The notes below the pieces were generated by a model, which saw only the letters and a program-made list of their open reading frames with translations, ran no database searches and was not told the origin of the DNA. This document shows, in pieces, positions 38,361 to 48,099 of a stretch of 64,000 nt of DNA (positions within the stretch are counted from its first letter, which is position 1; every line of letters starts with the position of its first letter). The position numbers were made by a program, and so were the translations under genes. The stretch is from positions 496,001-560,000 of the forward strand of contig NZ_RCYU01000002.1 of assembly GCF_004166885.1 (NCBI RefSeq), read 5' to 3'. The stretch comes from Streptococcus sp. bf_0095. GTDB taxonomy: Bacteria; Bacillota; Bacilli; Lactobacillales; Streptococcaceae.

Positions 38361-39203
38361 ATGAAAAATTCAGTTCAATTTAAACGCCGCCTTAATCATT
38401 TCTTGACTTACCTCTACTTGGTTGTCCTTTCCATCATCATCATCTATCCATTGTTGATCACGGTTCTTTCAGCCTTCAAAACGGGTAACGTCAGTGCCTT
38501 TACACTTGATTTCAGTGGCAGTCTCAGCTTTGATAACTTCCAAAAACTCTTTACGGACACCTTATATGGTACTTGGTATCTCAATACCTTGATCATCGCC
38601 ATTATTACCATGGTCGCTCAAACATCTATCATTACCTTGGCAGGATATGCATACAGCCGCTACAACTTCTTGGCTCGTAAGCAAAGTTTGGTCTTCTTCT
38701 TGATTATCCAAATGGTGCCTACCATGGCTGCTTTGACTGCCTTCTTCGTTATGGCCTTGATGTTGAATGCCTTGAACCACAGCTGGTTCCTCATCTTCCT
38801 CTATGTCGGTGGGGGAATCCCGATGAACGCTTGGTTGATGAAGGGTTACTTCGATACAGTCCCAATTTCACTTGATGAATCTGCAAAATTGGATGGTGCT
38901 GGACACTTCCGTCGCTTCTGGCAAATCGTCCTTCCATTGGTGCGTCCAATGATTGCGGTACAGGCACTTTGGGCCTTCATGGGACCTTTTGGAGACTACA
39001 TCTTGTCTAAATTCTTGCTTCGTGACGAAATCAATTACACGGTAGCTGTTGGTCTTCAAACCTTTATCAGTGACCAAAAAAATCAAAAGATTGCCTTCTT
39101 TGCGGCAGGTGCGATTCTGATTGCAGTCCCAATCTGTGTGCTCTTCTTCTTCCTTCAAAAGAACTTTGTTTCAGGCTTGACAGCTGGTGGAGATAAAGGA
39201 TAA
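38361..39203 (+). CDS. malD: Maltodextrin ABC permease MalD (MalG type)
   Basis: Second permease subunit, 280 residues, six predicted helices starting with [20 protein letters not shown]. The EAA loop is [20 protein letters not shown] near residue 175. I chose ATG at 38361 with GGAGG nine bases upstream; a longer overlapping reading from 38316 runs through malC coding sequence. A terminator hairpin follows at 39237. Confidence 0.95.
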   Translation: MKNSVQFKRRLNHFLTYLYLVVLSIIIIYPLLITVLSAFKTGNVSAFTLDFSGSLSFDNFQKLFTDTLYGTWYLNTLIIAIITMVAQTSIITLAGYAYSRYNFLARKQSLVFFLIIQMVPTMAALTAFFVMALMLNALNHSWFLIFLYVGGGIPMNAWLMKGYFDTVPISLDESAKLDGAGHFRRFWQIVLPLVRPMIAVQALWAFMGPFGDYILSKFLLRDEINYTVAVGLQTFISDQKNQKIAFFAAGAILIAVPICVLFFFLQKNFVSGLTAGGDKG

Positions 39204-39236
39204 GATAAACTTTTCTATAACCTTCCAGCTATGATG

Positions 39237-39276
39237 AAAAGGACGAGATCTCCTCTCGTGCTTTTCTCCCAGTCAC
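39237..39276 (+). terminator. Terminator after malD
   Basis: AAAAG.ACGAGA and TCTCGT.CTTTT pair with a TCTCC loop, followed by TCTCCC. It is probably a partial stop between malXCD and malAR-pulA. Confidence 0.65.
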
Positions 39277-39299
39277 ATAAATTTTATCTTTAAGGAAAG

Positions 39300-39357
39300 G
39301 ATGGGAGTGGGACAAGGGTAGCAAGTTGATTGATTTGCTACTAGTCTCTCTCCCATC
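39300..39357 (+). repeat. Hairpin resembling a reduced repeat end, upstream of malA
   Basis: GATGGGAG and CTCCCATC form the base of a stem whose tip is GGTAGCAA/TTTGCTACT, followed by TTTGG. The segment GAGTGGGACAAG recalls the ends of family 2 repeats, so this may be a related shortened element or a second terminator. Confidence 0.5.
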
Positions 39358-39431
39358 TTTGGTTAAGGATAAAATCATGTTATGCTCTCCATACAAGGGA
39401 AATCCATCCCGGAGATTAGAAAGGTCACTTC

Positions 39432-40244
39432 ATGCCCTATCCATTTAATTATTTTTCCAGCCTTTTTCAGGTAAGAAAAGCATTTGCCAACCGCAAACAA
39501 CTTAATTGGTTCCAAATGATCTTTACCTCACTCTTTCTTCTATCCTTGACCCTCATTCCTGTTGCCATTCAGAATGCAGAACTACAGACCTACCCTTTAA
39601 CCACCTTCGTTAGTGATGTCTTTGATCCCTTAACAGACGATGTTATGAAGGATTTAAAAGAAAACATACAGATAAATCAGCGAGAACTAGTCTATAACAG
39701 TCATTTTGGAGTTCATAAAAATGAGGCTGGTCATGTTATCTTAGGCCATCACGAAGGAACTCAATTAGGAGAAAAATTAACTCTTTATTTCGATAAAAAC
39801 CAATTGATTGTAAGTAAAGAAAAGAAAGAACTAGCTACGATTCCTTACCAAGCCATCAATCAAGAGAGCATCCAGGACAAAAAAGAACTCACTAAGGCCA
39901 TTTCCAAAGATTGGTTCCAGGCCAATCGATTGGCTGTTAGCCTCTTTCTCGTCCTCTTCTCAGGTTTCTTATCTGCTGTGAATTTTGCCATTTTAGTATT
40001 TGGAGCTTCCTTCTTCCTCTTCTTGACACGGAAGTCACGTCTCTTCTCTCTCAAGACCTTTAAAGAATGCTTCAATTTCACCCTCAACTGTCTAGGATTG
40101 CCTATTCTTGCGAGCGTCCTGATCAGTTTAGTATTCCACCAAGTCTTTACGACAACCATCTTGATCCAAAATATCCTATTTGTCTTGTTCCTCGCGCTTG
40201 CCTTCTATAAGACTCATTTCCGGGATCCAGATTACAAACCTTAG
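39432..40244 (+). CDS. malA: MalA, DUF1189 membrane protein
   Basis: A 270-residue membrane protein of the DUF1189 family, called MalA in pneumococcus, where it lies between malD and malR. One helix near residues 27-47 (MIFTSLFLLSLTLIPVAI) is followed by an extracytoplasmic domain of about 110 residues and then three to four C-terminal helices (LAVSLFLVLFSGFLSAVNFAI and later). Its role in maltodextrin use is not established. It is 11 bp upstream of malR. Confidence 0.88.
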   Translation: MPYPFNYFSSLFQVRKAFANRKQLNWFQMIFTSLFLLSLTLIPVAIQNAELQTYPLTTFVSDVFDPLTDDVMKDLKENIQINQRELVYNSHFGVHKNEAGHVILGHHEGTQLGEKLTLYFDKNQLIVSKEKKELATIPYQAINQESIQDKKELTKAISKDWFQANRLAVSLFLVLFSGFLSAVNFAILVFGASFFLFLTRKSRLFSLKTFKECFNFTLNCLGLPILASVLISLVFHQVFTTTILIQNILFVLFLALAFYKTHFRDPDYKP

Positions 40245-40255
40245 GGAGGTCCTAT

Positions 40256-41239
40256 ATGCGTGTCACTATCAAAGATGTCGCCAAACTTGCCGGCGTTGCA
40301 CCATCTACCGTTACACGAGTGATTCAAAATAAATCTACCATCAGTGAAGCCACTAAAAAACGGGTTCGTTCTGCCATGAAAGAACTGGATTACCATCCAA
40401 ACCTCAATGCTCGTAGCTTAGTGAGCCAGTCCAGTCAGGTCATTGCCCTTGTCTTGCCTGATGAAAGTGATGTATTCTTCCAAAACCCCTTCTTCCCTAC
40501 GGTCCTCCGTGGGATTAGTCAGGTAGCTTCTGACCATGGCTATGCCATTCAGATTTGTACTGGGGTCAATGAGACCCACCGTCTCGAGCAACTCAAACAA
40601 ATGATTTATGGTAAGCGGGTAGATGGGCTCATCTTCCTCTATTCCAAATTGAATGATCCTCTGGTTGACTTCTGTATTCAAGATAAATTTCCTTTCTTGA
40701 TTTTGGGAAAAGCAACTTCACCTTTTGTATCCTTAGTGGATAACGACAATGTGAAAGCAGCCTTTGATGCAACAGAATATTTTATCAAGAAAGGCTATCA
40801 AAACATCGCCTTTCTTGGAGGAAATAAGGAATTAGCCGTATCCCAAGACCGTTACAAGGGCTACCAAGAAGCTCTTGCCAGTCACCAGATCCCACTTCGT
40901 GAGGAATTGGTTAAATTCTCCTTCGGTTTCTTGCTAGAGGAGAATTCCTATCAAATCATGGATACCCTGCCTTTTGAAGAACTAGAGGCACTTATGACAA
41001 CAGATATTCTGGTTGCTGAAGGGGTTCGGAGGTACTTGAGTGACAAACAGGTCGATCTTCCAATCATCTCCTTTGACTCCATTAAACCACGGATTCCTAT
41101 TGACGCCTATATTGATATCAATACGGTAGAACTAGGACGTGAATCTGTTAGAACCTTACTCCAAATTATTAAAGACAATAAGGAAAACAAAACTGTTTGC
41201 TACAGACAACTCATTGAACATTCGATTATTGAACTTTAG
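40256..41239 (+). CDS. malR: Maltose operon repressor MalR (LacI family)
   Basis: LacI/GalR-type repressor. The N-terminal HTH is VTIKDVAKLAGVAPSTVTRV, followed by the hinge YHPNLNARSL and a sugar-binding domain (ALVLPDESDVFFQNPFFPTV, VDGLIFLYSK and LVDNDNVKAAFDATEYF). It is 327 residues. It is expected to bind the AAAACGTTTT-type operators at 35431, 35621, 35660 and 35675 and to be released by maltose or maltodextrins. The AGGAG for pulA overlaps its end. Confidence 0.94.
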   Translation: MRVTIKDVAKLAGVAPSTVTRVIQNKSTISEATKKRVRSAMKELDYHPNLNARSLVSQSSQVIALVLPDESDVFFQNPFFPTVLRGISQVASDHGYAIQICTGVNETHRLEQLKQMIYGKRVDGLIFLYSKLNDPLVDFCIQDKFPFLILGKATSPFVSLVDNDNVKAAFDATEYFIKKGYQNIAFLGGNKELAVSQDRYKGYQEALASHQIPLREELVKFSFGFLLEENSYQIMDTLPFEELEALMTTDILVAEGVRRYLSDKQVDLPIISFDSIKPRIPIDAYIDINTVELGRESVRTLLQIIKDNKENKTVCYRQLIEHSIIEL

Positions 41240-41247
41240 GAGAACCT

Positions 41248-43299
41248 ATGACCACACACTTTGCAGCTTATTTAGATGACCAAGACTTGATTCGCATGGA
41301 AGGAGGAGAGAACGTAACGGCCTTTCTTCCTTTTACATTGACGTCTGGTTCGAAAGCGATTGAACTCTTGCCGACAGAGGAAGAAAAAACTCTTCGAAGC
41401 CCCCTTCCCATCGACATGAGTCAAAGCTATACTCTCTCCAACGCTAAAGGGGAAACCTGTCTCCTTCAATACCGGGATATTGTCCGTCAACCGATCTTTG
41501 ATCAGCTATATGCTTATGATGGAGAGGATTTAGGAGCTCATTACTCAAAAGAAAAAACGACCTTTGCCTTCTGGGCTCCCATTTCTCAAGAGGTTGAGCT
41601 CTTGATCAACCAAACTACCTACCCGATGGAGCGGACAGAAAAAGGAGTTTGGCGTCTAGAACTTGAGGGAGATTGGGAAAAAGCCTCTTACTACTACCAA
41701 CATCAAGTCAACGGTGTAACCCATATCGTTCATGATCCTTATGCTCTTTCTTCTGAAGCCAATTCAGGAGCTAGCTATGTCATCGACCGACACAAGATTG
41801 AACGCCCCATTCAGAGAGCCACAACCCAACTAGATCCGACTCAGGCCATTATTTATGAATTGAGCGTCCGGGACTTCTCCATGCAAAAAGAAGCTGGTTT
41901 CCAACATCCTGGAACCTTCCCAGCCCTCTTAGAATCTCCTAAGCATGGAGACCAGACCTTTGGCTTTGACTATTTGAAATCACTTGGCATTACTCATGTC
42001 CAACTCATGCCCCTCTATGATTTTGGAAGCGTAGACGAAACAAATCCTACTGCTGGTTATAATTGGGGCTATGACCCTGTGCAATACAATGTTCCTGAAG
42101 GAAGTTTTAGTAGCCAGCCAAATGATCCTTACCAACGGATCCTAGAGTTGCAACGGGTGATTGATGCCTATCATAAGGCCGATCTCAGCCTCATCATGGA
42201 CGTGGTCTATAACCATGTTTACCTCTCTGATGAATTTGCTTTTGAGCGGATTGTCCCAGGCTATTTCTATCGCTATGACCAGGATCGCCAACGAACCAAC
42301 GGAACCTTCTGTGGCAACGATGTAGCCAGCGAGAGAGCCATGGTGCGCAACTACATCAAGCAGTCAGTCAAGCAGTGGGTTCAACTCTACGGCTTTGATG
42401 GTTTCCGCTTTGACCTGATGGGTATTCTTGACCGCCAAACCATGATGGAAATTCAAGAAGAATTAGCAGCCATTTACCCCAACATTTACCTTTATGGAGA
42501 AGGCTGGAAGATGGATACTGGACTGGATCCTGAACTCCTGGCCCATCAATACAATGCCAGTCAACTTCGTCCGTATGGCTTCTTTAGTGACAACTTCCGT
42601 GATACCATTAAACGAAGCATCCTGAACGAAGGACGTGTAGACAGTCACTATCAGGCCAATGACCTGGCTAATATTTTGACTGGTAACGTCGGACTCAAAG
42701 GAGCCCCCCACTTTGTGCGTCCTCAACAGGCAATTAACTATGTGGAATGCCATGATAACGCAACCTTCTTTGACTACCTCAAGGTTGAAAATCCAAACAT
42801 TTCAGAGGAGGTGCGTCAGGCTAAAGCTCGACTTGGCTTGCATCTCGTCCTCTTGGCTCAAGGAGTTCCCTTCCTACATGCTGGTCAAGAGTTCTATCGC
42901 AGCAAGGGCTTAGAAGAGAATACTTACAATCTTCCAGATGCTCTAAATCAACTAGACTGGCTTTCTTCTACAGCTTATGAAACAGATATTCAGTTCCTGC
43001 GTGAATTGATTGCCTATCGAAAAGAGGAAGAGCTCCTTCGCTTTGACAAGGCTCAAGATATACGGGATTACTGCCAAGTCACTTGGATCTCAGAGAAGAC
43101 CTTCTCTTACAGTATTGAGAAAGACGGTCGTAAGTTGCTTATCTTGGTCAACCTTGGGGATCAAGAATGGACTTATCGACTCAAACAATCAGCAAGATTA
43201 GTAATTGCCTACCCTCATGTGTTTGGGAGAGAGCAAGAGCTTTCTCAAGAAGAATTTACCGTTCCAGGCTATGGTTGGATCTTGGTAGAACAAGCATAA
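41248..43299 (+). CDS. pulA: Intracellular type I pullulanase (GH13)
   Basis: Debranching enzyme hydrolysing alpha-1,6 links of branched maltodextrins. An N-terminal CBM48-like domain (THYSKEKTTFAFWAP-type region near residue 95) precedes the GH13 barrel. The type I signature YNWGYDPVQYNVPEGSFS is present, along with MDVVYNHVY, the nucleophile in GFRFDLMGILD, the acid/base in YGEGWKMD, and NYVECHDN. There is no signal peptide or LPxTG, unlike the surface pullulanases of streptococci, so it works in the cytosol beside MalQ and GlgP. It starts 8 bp after malR, the last gene of the operon. Confidence 0.9.
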   Translation: MTTHFAAYLDDQDLIRMEGGENVTAFLPFTLTSGSKAIELLPTEEEKTLRSPLPIDMSQSYTLSNAKGETCLLQYRDIVRQPIFDQLYAYDGEDLGAHYSKEKTTFAFWAPISQEVELLINQTTYPMERTEKGVWRLELEGDWEKASYYYQHQVNGVTHIVHDPYALSSEANSGASYVIDRHKIERPIQRATTQLDPTQAIIYELSVRDFSMQKEAGFQHPGTFPALLESPKHGDQTFGFDYLKSLGITHVQLMPLYDFGSVDETNPTAGYNWGYDPVQYNVPEGSFSSQPNDPYQRILELQRVIDAYHKADLSLIMDVVYNHVYLSDEFAFERIVPGYFYRYDQDRQRTNGTFCGNDVASERAMVRNYIKQSVKQWVQLYGFDGFRFDLMGILDRQTMMEIQEELAAIYPNIYLYGEGWKMDTGLDPELLAHQYNASQLRPYGFFSDNFRDTIKRSILNEGRVDSHYQANDLANILTGNVGLKGAPHFVRPQQAINYVECHDNATFFDYLKVENPNISEEVRQAKARLGLHLVLLAQGVPFLHAGQEFYRSKGLEENTYNLPDALNQLDWLSSTAYETDIQFLRELIAYRKEEELLRFDKAQDIRDYCQVTWISEKTFSYSIEKDGRKLLILVNLGDQEWTYRLKQSARLVIAYPHVFGREQELSQEEFTVPGYGWILVEQA

Positions 43300-43335
43300 A
43301 AAAATTCCTGCAAGAACTTCTTGCAGGAATTTTTA
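43298..43335. terminator. Bidirectional terminator between pulA and yitT
   Basis: AAAAATTCCTGCAAG and CTTGCAGGAATTTTT pair perfectly with a short loop and have A/T runs on both sides. It serves pulA (plus) and the YitT gene (minus), whose stop codon lies at its edge. Confidence 0.85.
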
Positions 43336-44274
43336 ATCTTCTACTTCGACAAAACGTCCAATAATATGAACATTGTCTGAAATTGTTATAAAAGCTTGAG
43401 GGTCTGCTTTTTTCATTAAAAATTTAAACTCATTAAACTCTGCTCGGGTAATAACCGTGAGTAAGACGGCTTTTTCCTGATGATTATAGGTCCCTTCAGC
43501 ATTATGGATAATGGTTGCCCCACGGTGCAATCGTTTATGGATTTTCTCAATAATCTTATCCGGTTGGCTAGTGACAATCATGGCTTGCATCCGCTTCTGC
43601 TTGGTAAAGACAGCATCTGTCACTCGACTGGAAACAAAAATGGTAATCATCGAATAGAGGGCATACTTCCAACCAAAGGTCATCCCTGCTATCAACATGA
43701 TGGTCCCATTGACGATAAGAGAAATTTTGCCGACGTTCTTGCCCGTTCGCTTTCGAATGGTCAAACTGACAATATCGGTTCCCCCACTGGAGATATTATT
43801 CCGAAGAGCAAAACCAATCCCTGTCCCCATAACTACACCCCCAAACAGGGCGTTCATGATAGGGTCATTGGTGAGCGTAACTACTGGGACAAATTGGATA
43901 AAGAAGGAACTCATGGACACCGTGATAAAGGTGAAAATGGTAAACTTATGGCCAATTTGATACCAGGCGATGATCATTAAGGGTAGATTAATGGCATAAA
44001 ATGACAAGGAAACAGGAATGGTAAAGCCCAAAAATCGATCACTAAGGGCCGAAACAATCTGTGCTAAACCTGTCGCGCCACTCGAATACACACGTCCCGG
44101 CTGGAAAAAGAAGTTCACAGCAATCGCAGATAAAAATCCATAGACCAATGAGGCTGAAATCTTTTCATCATACTTTTCGCGGGAAATACTTTTCAAGACC
44201 CGTAATAATTTAAAATTATAAGCAATTCTTCTCACATAATAACGTAAGATCTTACCTAAGCGAGTTTTTTTCAT
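43333..44274 (-). CDS. YitT family membrane protein (DUF161 + DUF2179)
   Basis: A 313-residue membrane protein. Five to six predicted helices lie in residues 40-215. The C-terminal DUF2179 soluble domain begins near residue 225 (MQAMIVTSQPDKIIEKIHKRLHRG) and ends GRFVEVED. Family members are conserved in Firmicutes, but transport substrate and role are unknown. The gene stands alone between converging pulA and the aspS terminator. Confidence 0.88.
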   Translation of the reverse strand: MKKTRLGKILRYYVRRIAYNFKLLRVLKSISREKYDEKISASLVYGFLSAIAVNFFFQPGRVYSSGATGLAQIVSALSDRFLGFTIPVSLSFYAINLPLMIIAWYQIGHKFTIFTFITVSMSSFFIQFVPVVTLTNDPIMNALFGGVVMGTGIGFALRNNISSGGTDIVSLTIRKRTGKNVGKISLIVNGTIMLIAGMTFGWKYALYSMITIFVSSRVTDAVFTKQKRMQAMIVTSQPDKIIEKIHKRLHRGATIIHNAEGTYNHQEKAVLLTVITRAEFNEFKFLMKKADPQAFITISDNVHIIGRFVEVED

Positions 44275-44298
44275 GACTATCTCTCAATTTATAAATAA

Positions 44299-44340
44299 AG
44301 GGAAAATCACAGAAGCTACTTCTGCTGATTTTCCGCTTTT
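44299..44340. terminator. Terminator between yitT and aspS
   Basis: GGAAAATCA.AGAAG and CTTCT..TGATTTTCC pair around CTA. It lies 5 bp beyond the aspS stop and ends aspS transcription on the minus strand. Confidence 0.75.
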
Positions 44341-44344
44341 ATTC

Positions 44345-46099
44345 TTACTCCTCAGTTTTGACTTCTACTTGTAGACTCAACTCTTCCAGTTGTTTGGTGG
44401 CTACTGTAGAAGGAGCTTGGGTCATTGGATCTGTTGCCTTGTTGTTCTTAGGGAAGGCAATCACTTCACGGATATTCTCCTCACCAGCTAACAACATGAC
44501 AAAACGGTCCAAACCAAGAGCCAATCCACCATGTGGAGGGAAACCATAATCCATAGCTTCTAGCAAGAAACCAAATTGCTCAGTCGCATCTTCTTTAGAG
44601 AAGCCGAGAGCCGTAAACATTCGTTCTTGCAATTCTTTTTGGTTGATCCGGAGACTTCCTCCTCCAAGTTCGTAACCATTGAGCACAATGTCATAGGCAA
44701 TGGCACGTACCTTGGCAAGATTGCCCTCTAATTCATGAGCTGTATCTGCTTGCGGAAGTGTAAAGGGATGGTGGGCACTCATGTAACGGCCTTCTTCTTC
44801 AGACCACTCAAACATTGGCCAATCTACCACCCAAAGGAAGTTGAATTGACTGTTGTCAATAAGGTCTAATTCCTTGGCAATTCTACAACGAAGAGCACCT
44901 AGGGTTGCATTAGCTACTTCTAGTGTATCCGCTACAAAGAGGACCAAATCTTTTTCTTCCAACTGTAAAGCACTTGTCAACTCTGTTGTCACATCTGTCA
45001 AGAACTTAGAAACTGGACCGTTTAAAGCACCATCAGCTACCTTGACCCATGCAAGACCTTTAGCCCCATATTGTTTGGCTACTTCGGTTATCTTATCGAT
45101 ATCTTTACGTGAGTAGTTGTCTGCTGCTCCTTTGACCACAATGGCTTTCACTGTTGGAGCTTCTGAGAAGACCTTGAAGTCTACACCCTTTACAACTTCT
45201 GTCAAGTCTGTCAAGAGCATCTCAAAACGAGTATCTGGCTTGTCAGATCCGTAAAGAGCCATCGCATCATCGTACTTCATCCGTGGGAAAGGAAGGGTCA
45301 CTTCAATCCCCTTGGTTTCTTTCATGACACGCGCGATTAAACCTTCCGTTATATCTTGAATTTCTTGCTCTGTCAGGAAGGAGGTTTCTAAATCGACCTG
45401 TGTAAACTCAGGTTGACGGTCTCCGCGTAAATCTTCATCACGGAAACACTTAACGATTTGATAATAGCGGTCAAAGCCAGCATTCATCAACAATTGTTTC
45501 GTGATTTGAGGGCTTTGAGGCAAGGCATAAAAGTGACCCTTGTTAACACGAGATGGAACGAGATAGTCACGCGCCCCTTCTGGAGTTGACTTGGAAAGGA
45601 AAGGTGTTTCCACATCAATAAATTCCAGCTCATCCAAGTAGTTCCGGATAGAGTGGGTTACCTTGGCACGCAATTTCAGATTTTCCAACATCTCTGGACG
45701 ACGCAAGTCCAAATATCGAAAGCGTAGACGGGTATCGTCGTTAGCTTCAATGCCATCCTTGATCTCAAATGGTGTGGTTTTTGCCGTATTAAGGACAGTC
45801 AAGGAAGAAACGTGCAATTCAACCTGACCTGTTGCAATTTTATCATTAGCTTGCTGTCTGGCAGCAACTTGACCTGTCACTTCGATCACATATTCGCTAC
45901 GAAGGCTCTCGGCCGTTGCCATTACTTCCGAACTGACTGTTTCCGGATTGATGACCAATTGCATAATCCCTTCACGGTCCCGCAAATCAATAAAGATCAA
46001 GCCACCCAAATCACGGCGTCGACTTACCCATCCTTTGAGGGTCAGTTCTTGTCCAATGTGTTCCTCACGAACACGTCCAGCATACATGGAACGTTTCAT
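44345..46099 (-). CDS. aspS: Aspartyl-tRNA synthetase
   Basis: Class II synthetase. The N-terminal OB-fold anticodon domain starts [19 protein letters not shown]. Motif 2 ([16 protein letters not shown]) and motif 3 ([15 protein letters not shown]) are clear, with a GAD insertion domain between. I chose ATG at 46099 because homologues begin MKRSMYAG. An in-frame TTG at 46117, with AAGGAAG upstream, could add six residues. 584 residues. I cannot judge whether it is the discriminating or non-discriminating type beyond its bacterial form. Confidence 0.96.
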   Translation of the reverse strand: MKRSMYAGRVREEHIGQELTLKGWVSRRRDLGGLIFIDLRDREGIMQLVINPETVSSEVMATAESLRSEYVIEVTGQVAARQQANDKIATGQVELHVSSLTVLNTAKTTPFEIKDGIEANDDTRLRFRYLDLRRPEMLENLKLRAKVTHSIRNYLDELEFIDVETPFLSKSTPEGARDYLVPSRVNKGHFYALPQSPQITKQLLMNAGFDRYYQIVKCFRDEDLRGDRQPEFTQVDLETSFLTEQEIQDITEGLIARVMKETKGIEVTLPFPRMKYDDAMALYGSDKPDTRFEMLLTDLTEVVKGVDFKVFSEAPTVKAIVVKGAADNYSRKDIDKITEVAKQYGAKGLAWVKVADGALNGPVSKFLTDVTTELTSALQLEEKDLVLFVADTLEVANATLGALRCRIAKELDLIDNSQFNFLWVVDWPMFEWSEEEGRYMSAHHPFTLPQADTAHELEGNLAKVRAIAYDIVLNGYELGGGSLRINQKELQERMFTALGFSKEDATEQFGFLLEAMDYGFPPHGGLALGLDRFVMLLAGEENIREVIAFPKNNKATDPMTQAPSTVATKQLEELSLQVEVKTEE

Positions 46100-46199
46100 T
46101 GTATTTTTACTCTCCAAACTAATATTCTTCCTTCTATTTTACCATAAAGCCTGTCAGATAAGTGCTTTTCCAGAGATTTTTCCAGAAAAAACAGTTCTT

Positions 46200-46445
46200 T
46201 TATCCAGCTTCTTTCCCGGTAGGAGTTTTCTCTTGTTTGGCCTCTTCATCGTATAGGGTTGGGGCCAAGATTTTCATCAGACTAGCTGTTCCAAAACGCA
46301 TGATAGCTGCCAAGACTCCAAATATTGGAGCCAAGTTACGGAAAAAGAAGTCTCCTCTGATGAATTGGGTGATGAGGCCCGTAATGAGAAAGATCACGAT
46401 TCCTTGAAGAATCGCATAAACAGCTATTTTCTTCATTGTTTTCAT
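46200..46445 (-). CDS. Small membrane protein of unknown function
   Basis: An 81-residue protein with a predicted helix near the N-terminus (IAVYAILQGIVIFLITGLIT), a second hydrophobic stretch (LAPIFGVLAAIMRFGTASL) and a Lys/Glu-rich C-terminus. The ribosome site is weak. Its upstream region holds a cluster of DnaA-box-like sequences (46480-46521). Family unknown to me. Confidence 0.65.
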   Translation of the reverse strand: MKTMKKIAVYAILQGIVIFLITGLITQFIRGDFFFRNLAPIFGVLAAIMRFGTASLMKILAPTLYDEEAKQEKTPTGKEAG

Positions 46446-46479
46446 GGTTTACCAGTTTCTCTCTTTCTAGTAGATAGAC

Positions 46480-46521
46480 TTATCCACAAGTCTGAGGATA
46501 AGTCTGTGAATATGGGGATAA
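46480..46521. promoter_or_regulatory. Cluster of DnaA-box-like sequences
   Basis: TTATCCACA (46480-46488) is a perfect DnaA box. On the opposite strand sense, TGAGGATAA (46493-46501), TGTGAATAT (46505-46513) and TGGGGATAA (46513-46521) differ from TGTGGATAA at one or two positions. The first two boxes also form a hairpin (GACTTATCC/GGATAAGTC). The cluster lies between the dlt terminator and the small membrane protein gene. Confidence 0.5.
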
Positions 46522-46540
46522 GTTTCTTTAAAACTATAGG

Positions 46541-46571
46541 AAAAAAGGTTGAGACTGGGTATTCTCAACCT
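46541..46571 (-). terminator. dlt operon terminator
   Basis: On the minus strand AGGTTGAGA and TCTCAACCT pair and are followed by TTTTTCC. It begins just after the dltD stop. Confidence 0.8.
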
Positions 46572-46580
46572 CTTCGCATC

Positions 46581-47849
46581 TTACTTAAATTGATCCGGCT
46601 GACCTTTATAGTTAGCCCAGTCCTGACTTAAGAAACGATTGTTAATCTTGTATTCAGGGGCCGGTTGAGGGTTGGAGACAAAAGGATCAACTGCCTTATC
46701 AAATGCCAACCATCCATTCCAGCCCATATGAATGGTGTCCTGCATAAAGTAGGGTTTATCACCATCTTTAGAAAAATCAGCAATATGGGTAAAGCCTTGA
46801 CTTTCTAGTTGGTAACGGATTTTTTCAACTGTCCGTTGATACATTTCTTTACTCAAGCCTGTATAAGCCATCCATTTCGAGTTCACTGGAGGGATGACAA
46901 AGATGACATTGGTTTTAGATTGAGCAAACTGATCCAAGACCAGTTGTAAATCATTGTATTCTGGGGATTGTTCATAGGATTCATTCTTTTGGAATCCTTT
47001 GAGTTTCTTGAGCTTACTCGCAAGACGATGAGTATAAAAACTATTACTAATGCCTAGTTTATTATTATTGGTTTTCTTTTTGGCTTCCGCCGTCGCCACC
47101 TCTTCCAAGGCTTCGTAAGAAAATGTATCTGGCAAGTCGTTTAAGCGAGAGAGAACTTTCTTCTCATAGTTGCTATTATTCATTGCCGTGAAGGTGCTAA
47201 AGAAGGCATCCTCCCGACGAACAAAGCGCATGAGGGTCTGATTGAGACCTTTTTCAAAACTAGATAGATTTTGACCTTTGGCTAGCTTCTGAACTCCTCC
47301 CTGCATAGCAACATTAGGGTACTGCTGCAAGAGACGAGATGCCGCATACTGGCTTGCTGGTCCAGCTTCCTGATTGGCCAAAAAGCTCGTTAATTGGTCA
47401 CTGTTAAAGTATTGCTGAAAGGCCGATGAATCATAACCATCCTTCGTAAACCACTGGGGCGATACCACATAGACAGCCGTTTTCCCTTCTAGTTGAGGAA
47501 GAATTTGCTGCATCCCAAAATATTGGTTCAAGGACGCTGCCCCTCGTTGTCCTAAAAAATACGGACGATAAGAGCGATCATACTTCTCTGCTAGTACTGC
47601 TGGATGGACGATGTCAAATCGCAACCATTCGCTGGAACCAAAGAAGGGTACAAAACGATAGTTGGGATCCCCGAGCGCTTCTTCCTTACGGGCACGACTT
47701 TTAAAGCCTTCTGCCGTCAAGCTCACTGCGGCCTTTTTCTCCTCTGTCAGATTATGTTTGTGGTTAATCGGATAGAAAAAGAGAAGAGTAGCGACAAGAG
47801 CCATGGCGCAAAAGACTGGACCCAGAATCAGCCACAATCGTTTAAGCAT
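46581..47849 (-). CDS. dltD: D-alanyl-lipoteichoic acid biosynthesis protein DltD
   Basis: Membrane-anchored extracytoplasmic enzyme of the final step of teichoic acid D-alanylation. One N-terminal helix ([21 protein letters not shown]) is followed by an SGNH-like domain; [14 protein letters not shown] carries the catalytic Ser and [14 protein letters not shown] the Asp-x-x-His. I chose ATG at 47849 (GGAG seven bases upstream), giving the family start MLKRLW and an 8-bp overlap with dltC. 422 residues. Confidence 0.95.
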   Translation of the reverse strand: MLKRLWLILGPVFCAMALVATLLFFYPINHKHNLTEEKKAAVSLTAEGFKSRARKEEALGDPNYRFVPFFGSSEWLRFDIVHPAVLAEKYDRSYRPYFLGQRGAASLNQYFGMQQILPQLEGKTAVYVVSPQWFTKDGYDSSAFQQYFNSDQLTSFLANQEAGPASQYAASRLLQQYPNVAMQGGVQKLAKGQNLSSFEKGLNQTLMRFVRREDAFFSTFTAMNNSNYEKKVLSRLNDLPDTFSYEALEEVATAEAKKKTNNNKLGISNSFYTHRLASKLKKLKGFQKNESYEQSPEYNDLQLVLDQFAQSKTNVIFVIPPVNSKWMAYTGLSKEMYQRTVEKIRYQLESQGFTHIADFSKDGDKPYFMQDTIHMGWNGWLAFDKAVDPFVSNPQPAPEYKINNRFLSQDWANYKGQPDQFK

Positions 47850-48081
47850 TCTGAAGCTCCATGACACCTTCTACGATTTTGTTGGCAGTATTCCAGTCAT
47901 CACGACCAAATTCAGATACTGGAACCCGAATATCGAAGCGGTTTTCCAATTCAACAATCAACTCAACGGTTCCCATGCTATCAAGAACACCCGCATCAAA
48001 GAGATCCTCATCCATCATGTCTGATACATCTTCCATAAACAATTCGTCAATAATTTCAATTACTTGTGATTTTACATCCAT
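47842..48081 (-). CDS. dltC: D-alanyl carrier protein DltC
   Basis: A 79-residue acyl-carrier-type protein that carries D-alanine on 4'-phosphopantetheine. The attachment Ser is in [16 protein letters not shown] near residue 36. DltA loads it and DltB uses it. The gene lies between dltB and dltD with an 8-bp overlap to dltD. Confidence 0.96.
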   Translation of the reverse strand: MDVKSQVIEIIDELFMEDVSDMMDEDLFDAGVLDSMGTVELIVELENRFDIRVPVSEFGRDDWNTANKIVEGVMELQNA

Positions 48082-48099
48082 TTTTCATTTTTCCTTTTC

